A stretch of DNA of 12,899 nt from CAYLPU01 sp964385635. Its GTDB lineage: Bacteria; Chloroflexota; Anaerolineae; B4-G1. Within the stretch, counting starts at the first letter, position 1, and each line of letters opens with the position of its first letter. The position numbers and the translations under genes are program-made. Where the stretch lies: positions 1-12,899 of the forward strand of contig CAYLPU010000125.1 in the NCBI GenBank assembly GCA_964385635.1, in the 5' to 3' direction. The notes beneath the pieces were generated by a model. The model had not been told where the DNA came from. It worked only from the letters and a program-made list of their open reading frames with translations, and did not search any database. Of this stretch, positions 1 to 6,227 are shown piece by piece.

Positions 1-20
1 GAGGAGGTCAACTTCACACA

Positions 21-890
21 GTGCCTACTGGTGCAACTTTTGGGGTAAATATCCGCCACAAGACACAAAGTAATGAGATTCGACGCGAGATAGCGCGTGC
101 TCTGGAATTGTACGCAAGGGAACTGGTCAACAGTGGGAGATGGGACGATGCTATCAGCGCAGCCAGGGAAGGCCTCGACTTGCAGCCGCTGAATACTGAA
201 TTAGAACAACTACTGGTAGATGCTGTAGTCGGGTGGGCTAACCAGAAAATCCAGGAAGAAGAGTATGGAGATGCGGTCCAGGAACTAAAGCAGACTCGTT
301 CTGCTTTGCGGGGCCAGTATGTAGAGCTCAGTACCCTGTTGAGCGAGGCATTGGTTCTTTGGGGATTTGAGGCACGCCAGGATGATGATCCCGAAACAGC
401 TCTGAAGCGTTTTGAGGAAGCCCTTGCTCTTGATCCATCGAACCTTAGGGCCCGCAGAGGTGCTGCGATGGTTTATCACAATCGAGCCCTGGCCAAAGCG
501 CAAGAAGGGCAACTTGAACCAGCGGCTCAAGATGCGCTGCGCGCCATGGAGTATGAGGAAGATCAAGGTACCGCCAGTTTACTCGCCATGATTTATCGCG
601 AGCTGGCGATAAAATGCAGCGAACAGGGCAAGTGGAGCGCAACTCTGAATTATGCACAAAAAGCGTCTGAGTATGGACAGACGCAGGAGTACCTAACTTT
701 TCTGGTTGCAGTAGTTCATGATTATGCAGTTTACCTGGCTCAGCGTAACCAATATGACGAAGCTATAAGGCGGCTCGAGGCGGCAATCAACCTGCCTTAC
801 GACCACAGTGCCCTCAATATTGAGGGCCTGCTTTCTGCTCTTTACACGGACCTTGGCGCGAAGTTATACAACAGTGGACACATTTCGTAA
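21..890 (+). CDS. TPR-repeat protein, first gene of chaperone operon (5' end uncertain)
   Basis: The product is almost entirely helical, with about five or six degenerate tetratricopeptide-like repeats. The clearest is near residues 125-142 (ETALKRFEEALALDPSN); others contain RWDDAISAAREGLDLQP (about 41-57) and YDEAIRRLEAAINLP. There is no signal peptide or membrane segment, so it is probably a cytosolic scaffold that holds partner proteins or peptides. The frame is open back to base 3, so the protein may begin outside the window. A GTG at 21 is preceded by GAGGAGG at 1-7, but the 13-base spacing is long. It lies 27 bases upstream of a J-like gene and is followed by GrpE-like and DnaK-like genes, so a co-chaperone role is inferred. 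TPR co-chaperones of Hsp70 are well known, but nothing in this sequence names the partner. Confidence 0.8.
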   Translation: MPTGATFGVNIRHKTQSNEIRREIARALELYARELVNSGRWDDAISAAREGLDLQPLNTELEQLLVDAVVGWANQKIQEEEYGDAVQELKQTRSALRGQYVELSTLLSEALVLWGFEARQDDDPETALKRFEEALALDPSNLRARRGAAMVYHNRALAKAQEGQLEPAAQDALRAMEYEEDQGTASLLAMIYRELAIKCSEQGKWSATLNYAQKASEYGQTQEYLTFLVAVVHDYAVYLAQRNQYDEAIRRLEAAINLPYDHSALNIEGLLSALYTDLGAKLYNSGHIS

Positions 891-917
891 TCTTAGTCTG
901 GCTGGAGGCTACTACTG

Positions 918-1361
918 ATGAAAAGATTGGCGGATGATAATCCCTACGACATCTTGGGACTTGACCTGAATGCCGACAAGAAGGCAATCAAACAGGCAGC
1001 ATTTGGAAGGGAGGGAGCCAAGCAATCGCGAGGAAGTGGTCAGGATAGACGGCGCTCACGGCGAGCCTACGACTTACTCCGCTCACCGGAAAAGCGTATT
1101 GTTGTGGATGCTCTGACACCTGACTTCACAGGCGACTTCGATGGCAGTCGGGTGGTAACTGAATTCTGCGACGAGACCGCAGAACCACCTGATTGGCTGT
1201 CGTATCTGGATCGTTCAGCCATCCTCAAGCAAGACCTGCAAGCCTTGATAGAGGCCACTCTGCGACACACCTTTACTGAACTCCCAGAACCGCAACGCCA
1301 ACCGGAACTCTCCGCAGAGTATGACGGCCTGGAGGACTTTCTGAAAGAATGGTTGAGATGA
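918..1361 (+). CDS. Divergent J-domain-like protein lacking HPD
   Basis: The N-terminus NPYDILGLDLNADKKAIKQA (about residues 8-27) matches helix I and the start of helix II of a J domain, and RAYDLLRSPEKR (about 50-61) matches helix III and the tail. The HPD tripeptide that triggers Hsp70 ATP hydrolysis in canonical DnaJ proteins is absent. The part between (about 28-49) is an unusual Gly/Arg/Ser-rich stretch, while the next frame there reads GREPSNREEVVRI, closer to what a J-like helix II/III junction should look like; a pair of compensating indels is possible. Residues 62-147 are unrecognised, acidic and probably helical. There is no G/F region, zinc-finger domain or DnaJ C-terminal domain. 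GGAGG at 904-908 lies 9 bases before the ATG. The 3' end overlaps the GrpE-like gene, indicating translational coupling. It is probably the dedicated J-like partner of the downstream Hsp70. Confidence 0.7.
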   Translation: MKRLADDNPYDILGLDLNADKKAIKQAAFGREGAKQSRGSGQDRRRSRRAYDLLRSPEKRIVVDALTPDFTGDFDGSRVVTEFCDETAEPPDWLSYLDRSAILKQDLQALIEATLRHTFTELPEPQRQPELSAEYDGLEDFLKEWLR

Positions 1362-2110
1362 AATCAAGTGAGTCAATTGAAGGGTTACAACAAGAGTGTC
1401 AGGAACTCTCGGCCCAACTGAAAGACATGACCAGAAAGGCTTCTCGGAGGCGGTCACACCTGCGCAGGTTTCTGGAGAGGACGAGGGTTGGCTTGTCCAA
1501 AGGTCTCGAAGATTCTACCGAGTTTCATAGCCGGCATTACGAAAAGAAGTACGGTGAGTTCAGGCGCAGCTTCGAACTGTTAGCTGTCCCAATCCAGGCT
1601 CTGCTCAGGAAGCTGGCCGAACAAGCGAACGCACCGCCGGTGCCAATGTCACATCCTGCAAACGAGAGCATAGACGAATGGCTGAATCATCTTGATGACC
1701 TGGAAGAAATGATCGAAGACTATGAACATCAACTTGAGCAGCAATATCAAGTGGACTTACTGGGTCTTGTCAAATCATTGGACACAGTAGAACGCGTGGT
1801 CGCTCTTCAGATTCCGGGCGCAACGTTGAGCGGGAAGGAATACTACAGCGCACTGGAGCAATTGAAGCAGACAGCTCAGAATCTTGGCAAGAGACTGAGG
1901 AATTCGCTGAGAGGACGGCGCGTCAAGGTTATTGCCTTGAGTACAGGTCAGTACCCGCCACCTGAGACGACGCGTATCGTCTCGCGTGAGGATAGCGGAA
2001 CCGGCGACAATGTTGTCGTCACACAGATTGTTGAAAAAGGCTATCTGTGGAAGGGCAAAGTGCTGCGCAAAGCAGCCGTAATCATAGCAACTCAACGAGA
2101 GGAGAATTAA
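1349..2110 (+). CDS. GrpE-like nucleotide exchange factor with long helical N-terminus
   Basis: The C-terminal segment from about residue 200 (GQYPPPETTRIV, then VVVTQIVEKGYLWKGKVLRK, ending AAVIIATQ) fits the GrpE beta-wing pattern, in which a variable strand precedes V-x-E-V-x-x-K-G-Y-x-x-x-x-x-V-L-R-P-A-x-V-x-V. GrpE homodimers release ADP from DnaK. Residues 1-190 are charged and helical with coiled-coil character, and at 253 residues the protein is longer than typical GrpE. The His of the usual 'HEAV' segment is Thr here (ETTRIV), and the Pro after LR is replaced by Lys. It overlaps the J-like gene: an in-frame ATG at 1358 forms an ATGA overlap with its stop, while ATG 1349 sits 13 bases after GGAGG at 1331-1335. 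Either start is possible. It ends 3 bases before the Hsp70 gene, which strongly supports a matched exchange factor. Confidence 0.75.
   Translation: MVEMKSSESIEGLQQECQELSAQLKDMTRKASRRRSHLRRFLERTRVGLSKGLEDSTEFHSRHYEKKYGEFRRSFELLAVPIQALLRKLAEQANAPPVPMSHPANESIDEWLNHLDDLEEMIEDYEHQLEQQYQVDLLGLVKSLDTVERVVALQIPGATLSGKEYYSALEQLKQTAQNLGKRLRNSLRGRRVKVIALSTGQYPPPETTRIVSREDSGTGDNVVVTQIVEKGYLWKGKVLRKAAVIIATQREEN
2098..2105 (+). promoter_or_regulatory. Ribosome binding site for the DnaK-like gene
   Basis: A purine-rich AGAGGAGA lies just inside the end of the GrpE-like gene, 8 bases before ATG 2114. It fixes this start, which is also the natural Hsp70 N-terminus (MGRVIGIDLGTTNS). Confidence 0.7.
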
Positions 2111-2113
2111 CAA

Positions 2114-4282
2114 ATGGGCCGTGTTATTGGAATCGATCTCGGTACAACCAACAGCGCAGCAGCCTATTGGCGCAAGAGACGCCCCAAGCCGATCCACAAT
2201 GCCAAAGGATCTCCCTTCACTCCATCGGTTGTGATGATTGAGCAAGGCCGCAGAATTGTGGGGCAGGATGCGAAAGAGCGGATGCGCACGGGCTCTAAGA
2301 ACATCGTCTATTCCACTAAACGTTTCATTGGAAGAGATTATGACGACGAAATTGTTCAGAGGGCCTTGGAGCACGTTGGATACGAAACCCGGAAAGCGTC
2401 CAATGGTGAGGTCGAAGTACTGCTTGATGGTAAGTATTACAGCCCTGTTGAAATCTCAGCAATGATCCTGGAGCAGCTCAAGAAAGACGCAGAGGTTGTG
2501 CTCGGGGAAGAGGTAACCCATGCTGTAATCACTGTACCGGCCTATTTCGGGCAGCGCCAGAAGAATGCCACGCGCGAGGCTGGGCAACTCGCCGGCCTCA
2601 AGGTGTTGCGCATTATCAACGAGCCGACAGCAGCAGCCCTGGCCTTTGGGGTTGAAGAAGAGAGCGACGAGCCTCAGCGGATTCTGGTGTACGACCTGGG
2701 TGGTGGCACGTTCGACATCTCCATCCTGGTGGTGTCAGGCGGCAACTTTGACGTGCTGCACATTGCCGGTGATAACTTCCTGGGCGGAGATGATTTTGAT
2801 CAACTCATCGTTGACGAGATGCTGGCCAAAATCCAGCGCGAGTACGGGGAAGATCTCAGTCAAGATGATGGTGCTAAGTACATACTCAAAGGGCGGGCTG
2901 AACAAGAAGCCAAGATAGAGTTGTCCCGGGAGAAGGAGGCTCGAATCCCAGGGGGTGCGGCCTTCCAGACCAGACAGGGCAAGCCGATCAATATTGACTA
3001 CACTATCACACGAGCCCACTTTGAGGAACTTGTGGAGGATTTAGTACAACGTTCAGTTGACATCACATACCGGGCGTTGAGAGATGACGACATTGAGGTG
3101 GAGGACATTGATCGTGTCTTGCTTGTAGGTGGAATGACGCGCGTCCCCATCATCCGAAAAAGACTAAAGGAGATATTTGGTGACAAGATCGAGATTGACG
3201 TTGATCCAATGCAATGTGTCGCTCTGGGCGCAGCCGTTCAAACGACCATCCCCATTGAGTGGTTGTGCCAACACTGTGATGCTGTCAATAAGGGCATAGA
3301 GGAGACATGCTACTCCTGTGGCAAACCACGGGAACTGGGTGACGAGGAACAGCAACCCCACATCCTGTGTGATGAATGTGGAAAGCCCAACCGCCAAGGT
3401 CGTCGGGAATGTTGGAATTGCGGCGCTACTATCGGCGCCGTCTTTGCTGGTGATCAGGTTGCCAGCATAACGGACATTACACCTATGTACATCGGGGTTG
3501 AGACCATAGACGGCAGTCAGTTTGCTACCGTGATCCCAAAAAGCACTCTCTATCCAACCGATGAACCATTCAAACGCGAACTGTTCACCAGCAGTTTTGG
3601 GCGGGAGTATTATCGTCTGCCCGTGTATGAGCTTGAAACAGAGGATGCCCCGCGTGAAAAATGGGAGCATATAGCTGTGATGTATAATGATAGATTGCCA
3701 CCAGGGCTTCCCAGCAATACCCCCGTCATGGTGGAAATGCGCATAGACGGGGACGGGATACTCACTGTACGGTCCTTTGTGAGGAAACTGGAAGACGAGA
3801 CCCTTATTGAAGGAAAATTCATCTTTGCCGGCAAGGAAACCCAGGAAAAACCCCTCTCTGAGATACTTGAGAATCTTGGTTTCTTCATCTTTTATCTAGA
3901 GAGTGTAGCGCAGTTTCCCTTCTTAAAAAAGTACTTAAACCCTGGGCAAGCGGAACAGGCATTACAACTTGTAGCTGAGGCCAAACCTGTATTGGAGATG
4001 GAGGATCAAGTACGTGCTCAGCCCTTGTTAGGGCGCATGCAAGATCTGGCAAAGAATTTTCCAGTTCCGACTTGGGATGTGTTCTGGGCAAAATGGGCGG
4101 CTGAGGATCCAAAAACATCAGCGATTGATCGAAGTCAAGCAGAACAGATTATCATGCAGATGGAACGTGCAGCTTCGCGGGCAGATTACGATACTGCCAA
4201 TCAGCACCTGGAGCAACTCCGGCAGAAAAGAGTGGAGATGTTCGAGAAGCTGCCGAGCGATCTGCTTAAACAAATGCGTTGA
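2114..4282 (+). CDS. dnaK: DnaK-family Hsp70 with two zinc ribbons inserted between ATPase and substrate domains
   Basis: This is an Hsp70 of 722 residues. The nucleotide-binding domain (1 to about 379) has the phosphate-1 motif GIDLGTTNS (6-14), NEPTAAALAFG (169-179), DLGGGTFDIS (194-203) and VGGMTRVP (338-345), so ATP binding and hydrolysis should be intact. Where canonical DnaK has the short hydrophobic linker DVLLLD, this protein has about 70 residues with two four-cysteine knuckles: C385/C388/C399/C402 and C419/C422/C433/C436. A substrate-binding-like beta domain resumes at DITPMYIGVET (454-464), followed by IPKSTLYPT. The C-terminal 140 residues are helical and lack the usual DnaK tail. 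Ribbon placement suggests altered interdomain signalling or a nucleic-acid or protein contact (inference). It lies at the end of a TPR/J-like/GrpE-like operon and is probably a specialised paralogue, not the housekeeping DnaK. Confidence 0.92.
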   Translation: MGRVIGIDLGTTNSAAAYWRKRRPKPIHNAKGSPFTPSVVMIEQGRRIVGQDAKERMRTGSKNIVYSTKRFIGRDYDDEIVQRALEHVGYETRKASNGEVEVLLDGKYYSPVEISAMILEQLKKDAEVVLGEEVTHAVITVPAYFGQRQKNATREAGQLAGLKVLRIINEPTAAALAFGVEEESDEPQRILVYDLGGGTFDISILVVSGGNFDVLHIAGDNFLGGDDFDQLIVDEMLAKIQREYGEDLSQDDGAKYILKGRAEQEAKIELSREKEARIPGGAAFQTRQGKPINIDYTITRAHFEELVEDLVQRSVDITYRALRDDDIEVEDIDRVLLVGGMTRVPIIRKRLKEIFGDKIEIDVDPMQCVALGAAVQTTIPIEWLCQHCDAVNKGIEETCYSCGKPRELGDEEQQPHILCDECGKPNRQGRRECWNCGATIGAVFAGDQVASITDITPMYIGVETIDGSQFATVIPKSTLYPTDEPFKRELFTSSFGREYYRLPVYELETEDAPREKWEHIAVMYNDRLPPGLPSNTPVMVEMRIDGDGILTVRSFVRKLEDETLIEGKFIFAGKETQEKPLSEILENLGFFIFYLESVAQFPFLKKYLNPGQAEQALQLVAEAKPVLEMEDQVRAQPLLGRMQDLAKNFPVPTWDVFWAKWAAEDPKTSAIDRSQAEQIIMQMERAASRADYDTANQHLEQLRQKRVEMFEKLPSDLLKQMR

Positions 4283-4371
4283 CGTGATTCGGTGCCTCCC
4301 AGAAGGTATGGAACCATACTTGGTGTCTCCGATGACAAGCCCCCAGGAATAACAAGTCGTCGTAGCGTCAT

Positions 4372-4777
4372 ACGACCGATGAGTACCGGCAGTACATTTC
4401 GCACCCTGCGGCGCGGATGCGGTACAGGACACCGCCCTGGAGCGCCGCTTCCAACCGGTATGGGTGAGAGATCCCACGCCGGAGGAGGCGTTTGCGATCC
4501 TGCAAGGCGTCAAGGAGCGGTACGAGACCCACCACGGTGCGCTCATCGCCGACGATGCGCTGGAGGCTGGCATGCACCTCTCCGCAGGCTGGCTACCCGA
4601 TCGCCACCTGCCTGACAAGGCACTGGACCTGCTGGATGAAGCGTGTGCCCGCGTCCCACTATCAGCGCCCCCGCTGACCTGGGCACAGGGCTGGTCGTCA
4701 CTGCCCAGGCCGTCGTTGAAGTACTGTCCAGGTGGGTCGGTGTGCCAGCCGAAGGGTTGCTAGAGAAGGGTCAATAA
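4372..4777 (+). pseudogene. Frameshifted remnant of a ClpB/ClpC-type AAA+ ATPase
   Basis: Three frames must be joined to read it. TTDEYRQYI starts at 4372 and matches the sensor region ATTxDEYRKYI of Clp ATPase domain 1. DTALERRFQPVWV begins at 4428 in another frame and continues through KERYETHHGALIADDALEA and LPDKALDLLDEACARV, the arginine-finger and small-domain region. A third frame from about 4676 reads DLGTGLVVTAQAVVEVLSRWVGVPAEGLLEKGQ and stops at 4777; it matches the VTAEDIAEVVSRWTGIP linker. The first junction carries about 23 extra bases and the second lies just after a run of five C. The Clp N-domain, the Walker A and B boxes and the whole second ATPase domain are missing, so no activity is expected. 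There is almost no spacer before the VTA linker, so the ancestor had little or no ClpB middle domain here. Its position suggests it was the last gene of the chaperone operon. Confidence 0.85.
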
Positions 4778-4814
4778 GCAGGTCCGTCGCCATCCGATGG
4801 AAGATTGCTCTTTG

Positions 4815-4842
4815 GAGGGAGCGGCACAGCTGCCGCTCCCTC
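4815..4842. terminator. Perfect 12-bp-stem hairpin, possible bidirectional terminator
   Basis: GAGGGAGCGGCA (4815-4826) and TGCCGCTCCCTC (4831-4842) are exact reverse complements around the loop CAGC. It lies between the plus-strand Clp remnant and the minus-strand ORF ending at 5115, where a shared terminator would be expected. Neither side has a real T-tract, so intrinsic termination is uncertain. It could instead be a mobile-element end or a dispersed palindrome. Confidence 0.5.
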
Positions 4843-5114
4843 TCACTCAGAACAATGCCCCCTGACTGTACGCGGCAGGGTCTACCGGCCTCACCTCCGC
4901 CAGGGGCGGCCGGCGGACTACCGCCAGCGCAGGGGACTTCGCCGTTGGTTCGACTTCGCTCACCACAGGCGGTGACCCCAGGGGACTGATCGTCCCCTCG
5001 TTCTCGCGGGCAGAGAATAGTCGATCTCGTAGAACATTGGAGTTTGGACAAACAGAGCTAACGAACCGGGTGCGGTTCGCTGAGAAATCGTCAACGAGCG
5101 AGTCAAAGATGGTT
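4843..5114. other. Gene-free GC-rich stretch with short hairpins and repeat-like segment
   Basis: No convincing gene is seen. It contains GGTTCGACTTCGCTCACC (4947-4964), which resembles the dispersed TTCGACTTCGCTCA-type repeats that often appear in Chloroflexi annotations as false 'LSEVEP' peptides (recollection, not searched). It also holds two small hairpins: AGGGGAC (4980-4986) with GTCCCCT (4992-4998), and CGAACC/GGTTCG near 5060-5077. If the neighbouring minus-strand ORF carries a transposase tail, part of this stretch may be the flank or end of the same element, but no terminal inverted repeat could be identified. Confidence 0.4.
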
Positions 5115-5345
5115 TCAGGTAATGCCGATGGCCTGCTTCTTGCCCTTGTACACCACCGGGAGGCGCTCTCGATGCTTCGGGCGATAGCCCTTGGGCCGTC
5201 CGGGCGACTTTCCGCGGAGATGGGGCGACCGAGCCGGTGTGCCCAGGTCAAGCAAAAGTCGCTCGAATCCGCGCTGGGCCTGGCTCGGCGTCGCGGGCCG
5301 GTCGGCGGGTGGTTTGGGCTTGAGTCCCCTGCGTGGTTCTGTCAC
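5115..5345 (-). mobile_element. Insertion-sequence remnant (transposase C-terminal tail)
   Basis: This is the 3' part of the minus-strand ORF, about 76 codons. It has the order seen at the end of several putative transposases: a Pro-rich lead, a helix (QAQRGFERLLLDLGTP), then basic RGKSPGRPKG and a terminal PVVYKGKK. The call rests on recollection of the family pattern. No inverted repeats or target duplication were identified, so the element boundaries are not known. Confidence 0.4.
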
Positions 5346-5942
5346 AAGCAGTGGACAGGGGGCAGATAGCTCATTTGAGACTCCTGGCGCAACGGAACCC
5401 CCTGCCGAGGAGCGCGTCGTCAGGACAGTGCCTATTGTGGTTGGCGCTGCGCCCGAGGAGCGGGGGGGCCGTGGCTGCGAAAGCAGCCAGGCCACGTTTT
5501 CCGGTGTGGCGATGACCAGACCGCTCCCGGTGCTCCGTAAGGACGGCTTCCCAGCGGCAGCGGGCGGATGCGGCGCTGGCGGGGAGGCGGTGGCTAGAGG
5601 CGCGAGATTGGAGACGCTCGTCTGGCAGAGCACGCACTGCCATGAGACAGGATCATCGAAAGGGTCGTTGATGAGCCCAGCGCTATCGGCGTCCATCTCA
5701 TCTAGCGAGGCCATCATCATCCATGCTGCCACACTTGGGGGAGGTGTACCGGGTTGGTCGAGACCCCAGAAGTCGATGTCGTCGTCGGTCACTCCGTGAC
5801 GGTGATACTCGCTCCGCCGGTAGCCGCTGGGCAATAGGTCGTCGCCCTTGTTCTTGTGCAGGAACCGGCTGAACAGGTTGCGGGGGCGGTGGCGACTGTC
5901 GTTCCCGGACAGAATTTGTTCCAGAAATGTGTTCAGAGACAT
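5115..5942 (-). CDS. Chimeric ORF: unknown N-terminus, Pro/Ser-rich middle, transposase-like tail
   Basis: The start at 5942 (MSLNTFLEQILSGNDS) is chosen because AGGAGG sits 7 bases upstream on the minus strand (5950-5955). An upstream ATG at 5978 lacks such a site. Residues 1 to about 105 are charged, include DDDIDFWGLDQPG (53-65) and a WQCVLC pair near 101-106, and belong to no family I recognise. Residues about 110-200 are low complexity, rich in Pro, Ala and Ser. Residues about 200-275 (ATPSQAQRGFERLLLDLGTP, then RGKSPGRPKGYRP and LPVVYKGKK) resemble the basic C-terminus of putative DDE transposases in Chloroflexi and cyanobacteria. The catalytic part of a transposase is absent. The likely origin is deletion or recombination joining a host gene to an insertion-sequence remnant. 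Whether the fusion protein is made is unknown; the 5' signals look functional. Confidence 0.5.
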   Translation of the reverse strand: MSLNTFLEQILSGNDSRHRPRNLFSRFLHKNKGDDLLPSGYRRSEYHRHGVTDDDIDFWGLDQPGTPPPSVAAWMMMASLDEMDADSAGLINDPFDDPVSWQCVLCQTSVSNLAPLATASPPAPHPPAAAGKPSLRSTGSGLVIATPENVAWLLSQPRPPRSSGAAPTTIGTVLTTRSSAGGSVAPGVSNELSAPCPLLVTEPRRGLKPKPPADRPATPSQAQRGFERLLLDLGTPARSPHLRGKSPGRPKGYRPKHRERLPVVYKGKKQAIGIT

Positions 5943-5949
5943 ATTCGCT

Positions 5950-5955
5950 CCTCCT
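5950..5955 (-). promoter_or_regulatory. Ribosome binding site of the minus-strand ORF
   Basis: On the minus strand AGGAGG lies 7 bases before the ATG at 5942. It is a near-perfect Shine-Dalgarno sequence and decides the start codon in favour of 5942 over 5978. Confidence 0.7.
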
Positions 5956-5993
5956 GTTATAATTCTTATGGCGGGCATTGCGGGTTTTCAGAT

Positions 5994-6028
5994 AGTATAA
6001 CATGCGAGCGTTTCATGAAGCGTGTCAA
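5994..6028 (-). promoter_or_regulatory. Candidate promoter of the minus-strand ORF
   Basis: Read on the minus strand, TGTTATACT gives an extended -10 (TG-n-TATACT; hexamer at 5999-5994), about 50 bases upstream of the start codon. A TTGACA lies at 6028-6023, but the spacer is 23 bases, too long for a standard sigma-70 pair. The extended -10 may therefore act alone. An inverted repeat (6009-6022) sits in the spacer. Confidence 0.4.
6009..6022. repeat. Short inverted repeat, possible operator
   Basis: CGTTTCATGAAGCG is symmetric about its centre except for one position in each arm, with TTCATGAA perfectly palindromic. It lies between the TTGACA and the extended -10 of the leftward promoter candidate, where a repressor site could act. 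Palindromes this short can occur by chance. Confidence 0.25.
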
Positions 6029-6216
6029 AAATGTCCCGTGCATCGAAATTGCGGTCACATTTTGGGGTTTTAGTTGTGTACGGCGACGCGAACTTGCGCA
6101 GCCTGGGGCGGTAGAGTGCTCCTTCTTCGTTGTCTACCCCCGCGAGCGCATCTTGCCCACGTGTGGAGTGTTCTAATTACTGGTTACGAAAATCGTTATT
6201 TGCCAATGTCCAGCAA

Positions 6217-6222
6217 GGGAGG
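6217..6222 (+). promoter_or_regulatory. Ribosome binding site of the degV-family gene
   Basis: GGGAGG lies 5 bases before ATG 6228 and supports that start. No clear -35/-10 pair could be fixed in 6030-6215, although the promoter must lie in this stretch or be shared. Confidence 0.65.
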
Positions 6223-6227
6223 CGATT

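Noticed and set aside
1775..2374. Minus-strand ORF of about 200 residues across the grpE/dnaK junction
   Set aside because: It is antisense to two well-supported genes, with no family motif or ribosome binding site.
4292..4615. Plus-strand ORF starting at 4292
   Set aside because: It is the wrong frame for the Clp-like similarity and has no recognisable content; the region is better described as a frameshifted pseudogene.
5191..5799. Long plus-strand ORF of about 200 residues
   Set aside because: It is antisense to the minus-strand ORF, has no ribosome binding site or recognisable motif, and is Gly/Arg/Ser-rich as expected of a shadow in GC-rich DNA.
6150..6180. Possible degV promoter (TTGCCC and a TAAT-containing -10)
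   Set aside because: No hexamer pair has acceptable match and spacing, so it was not listed.
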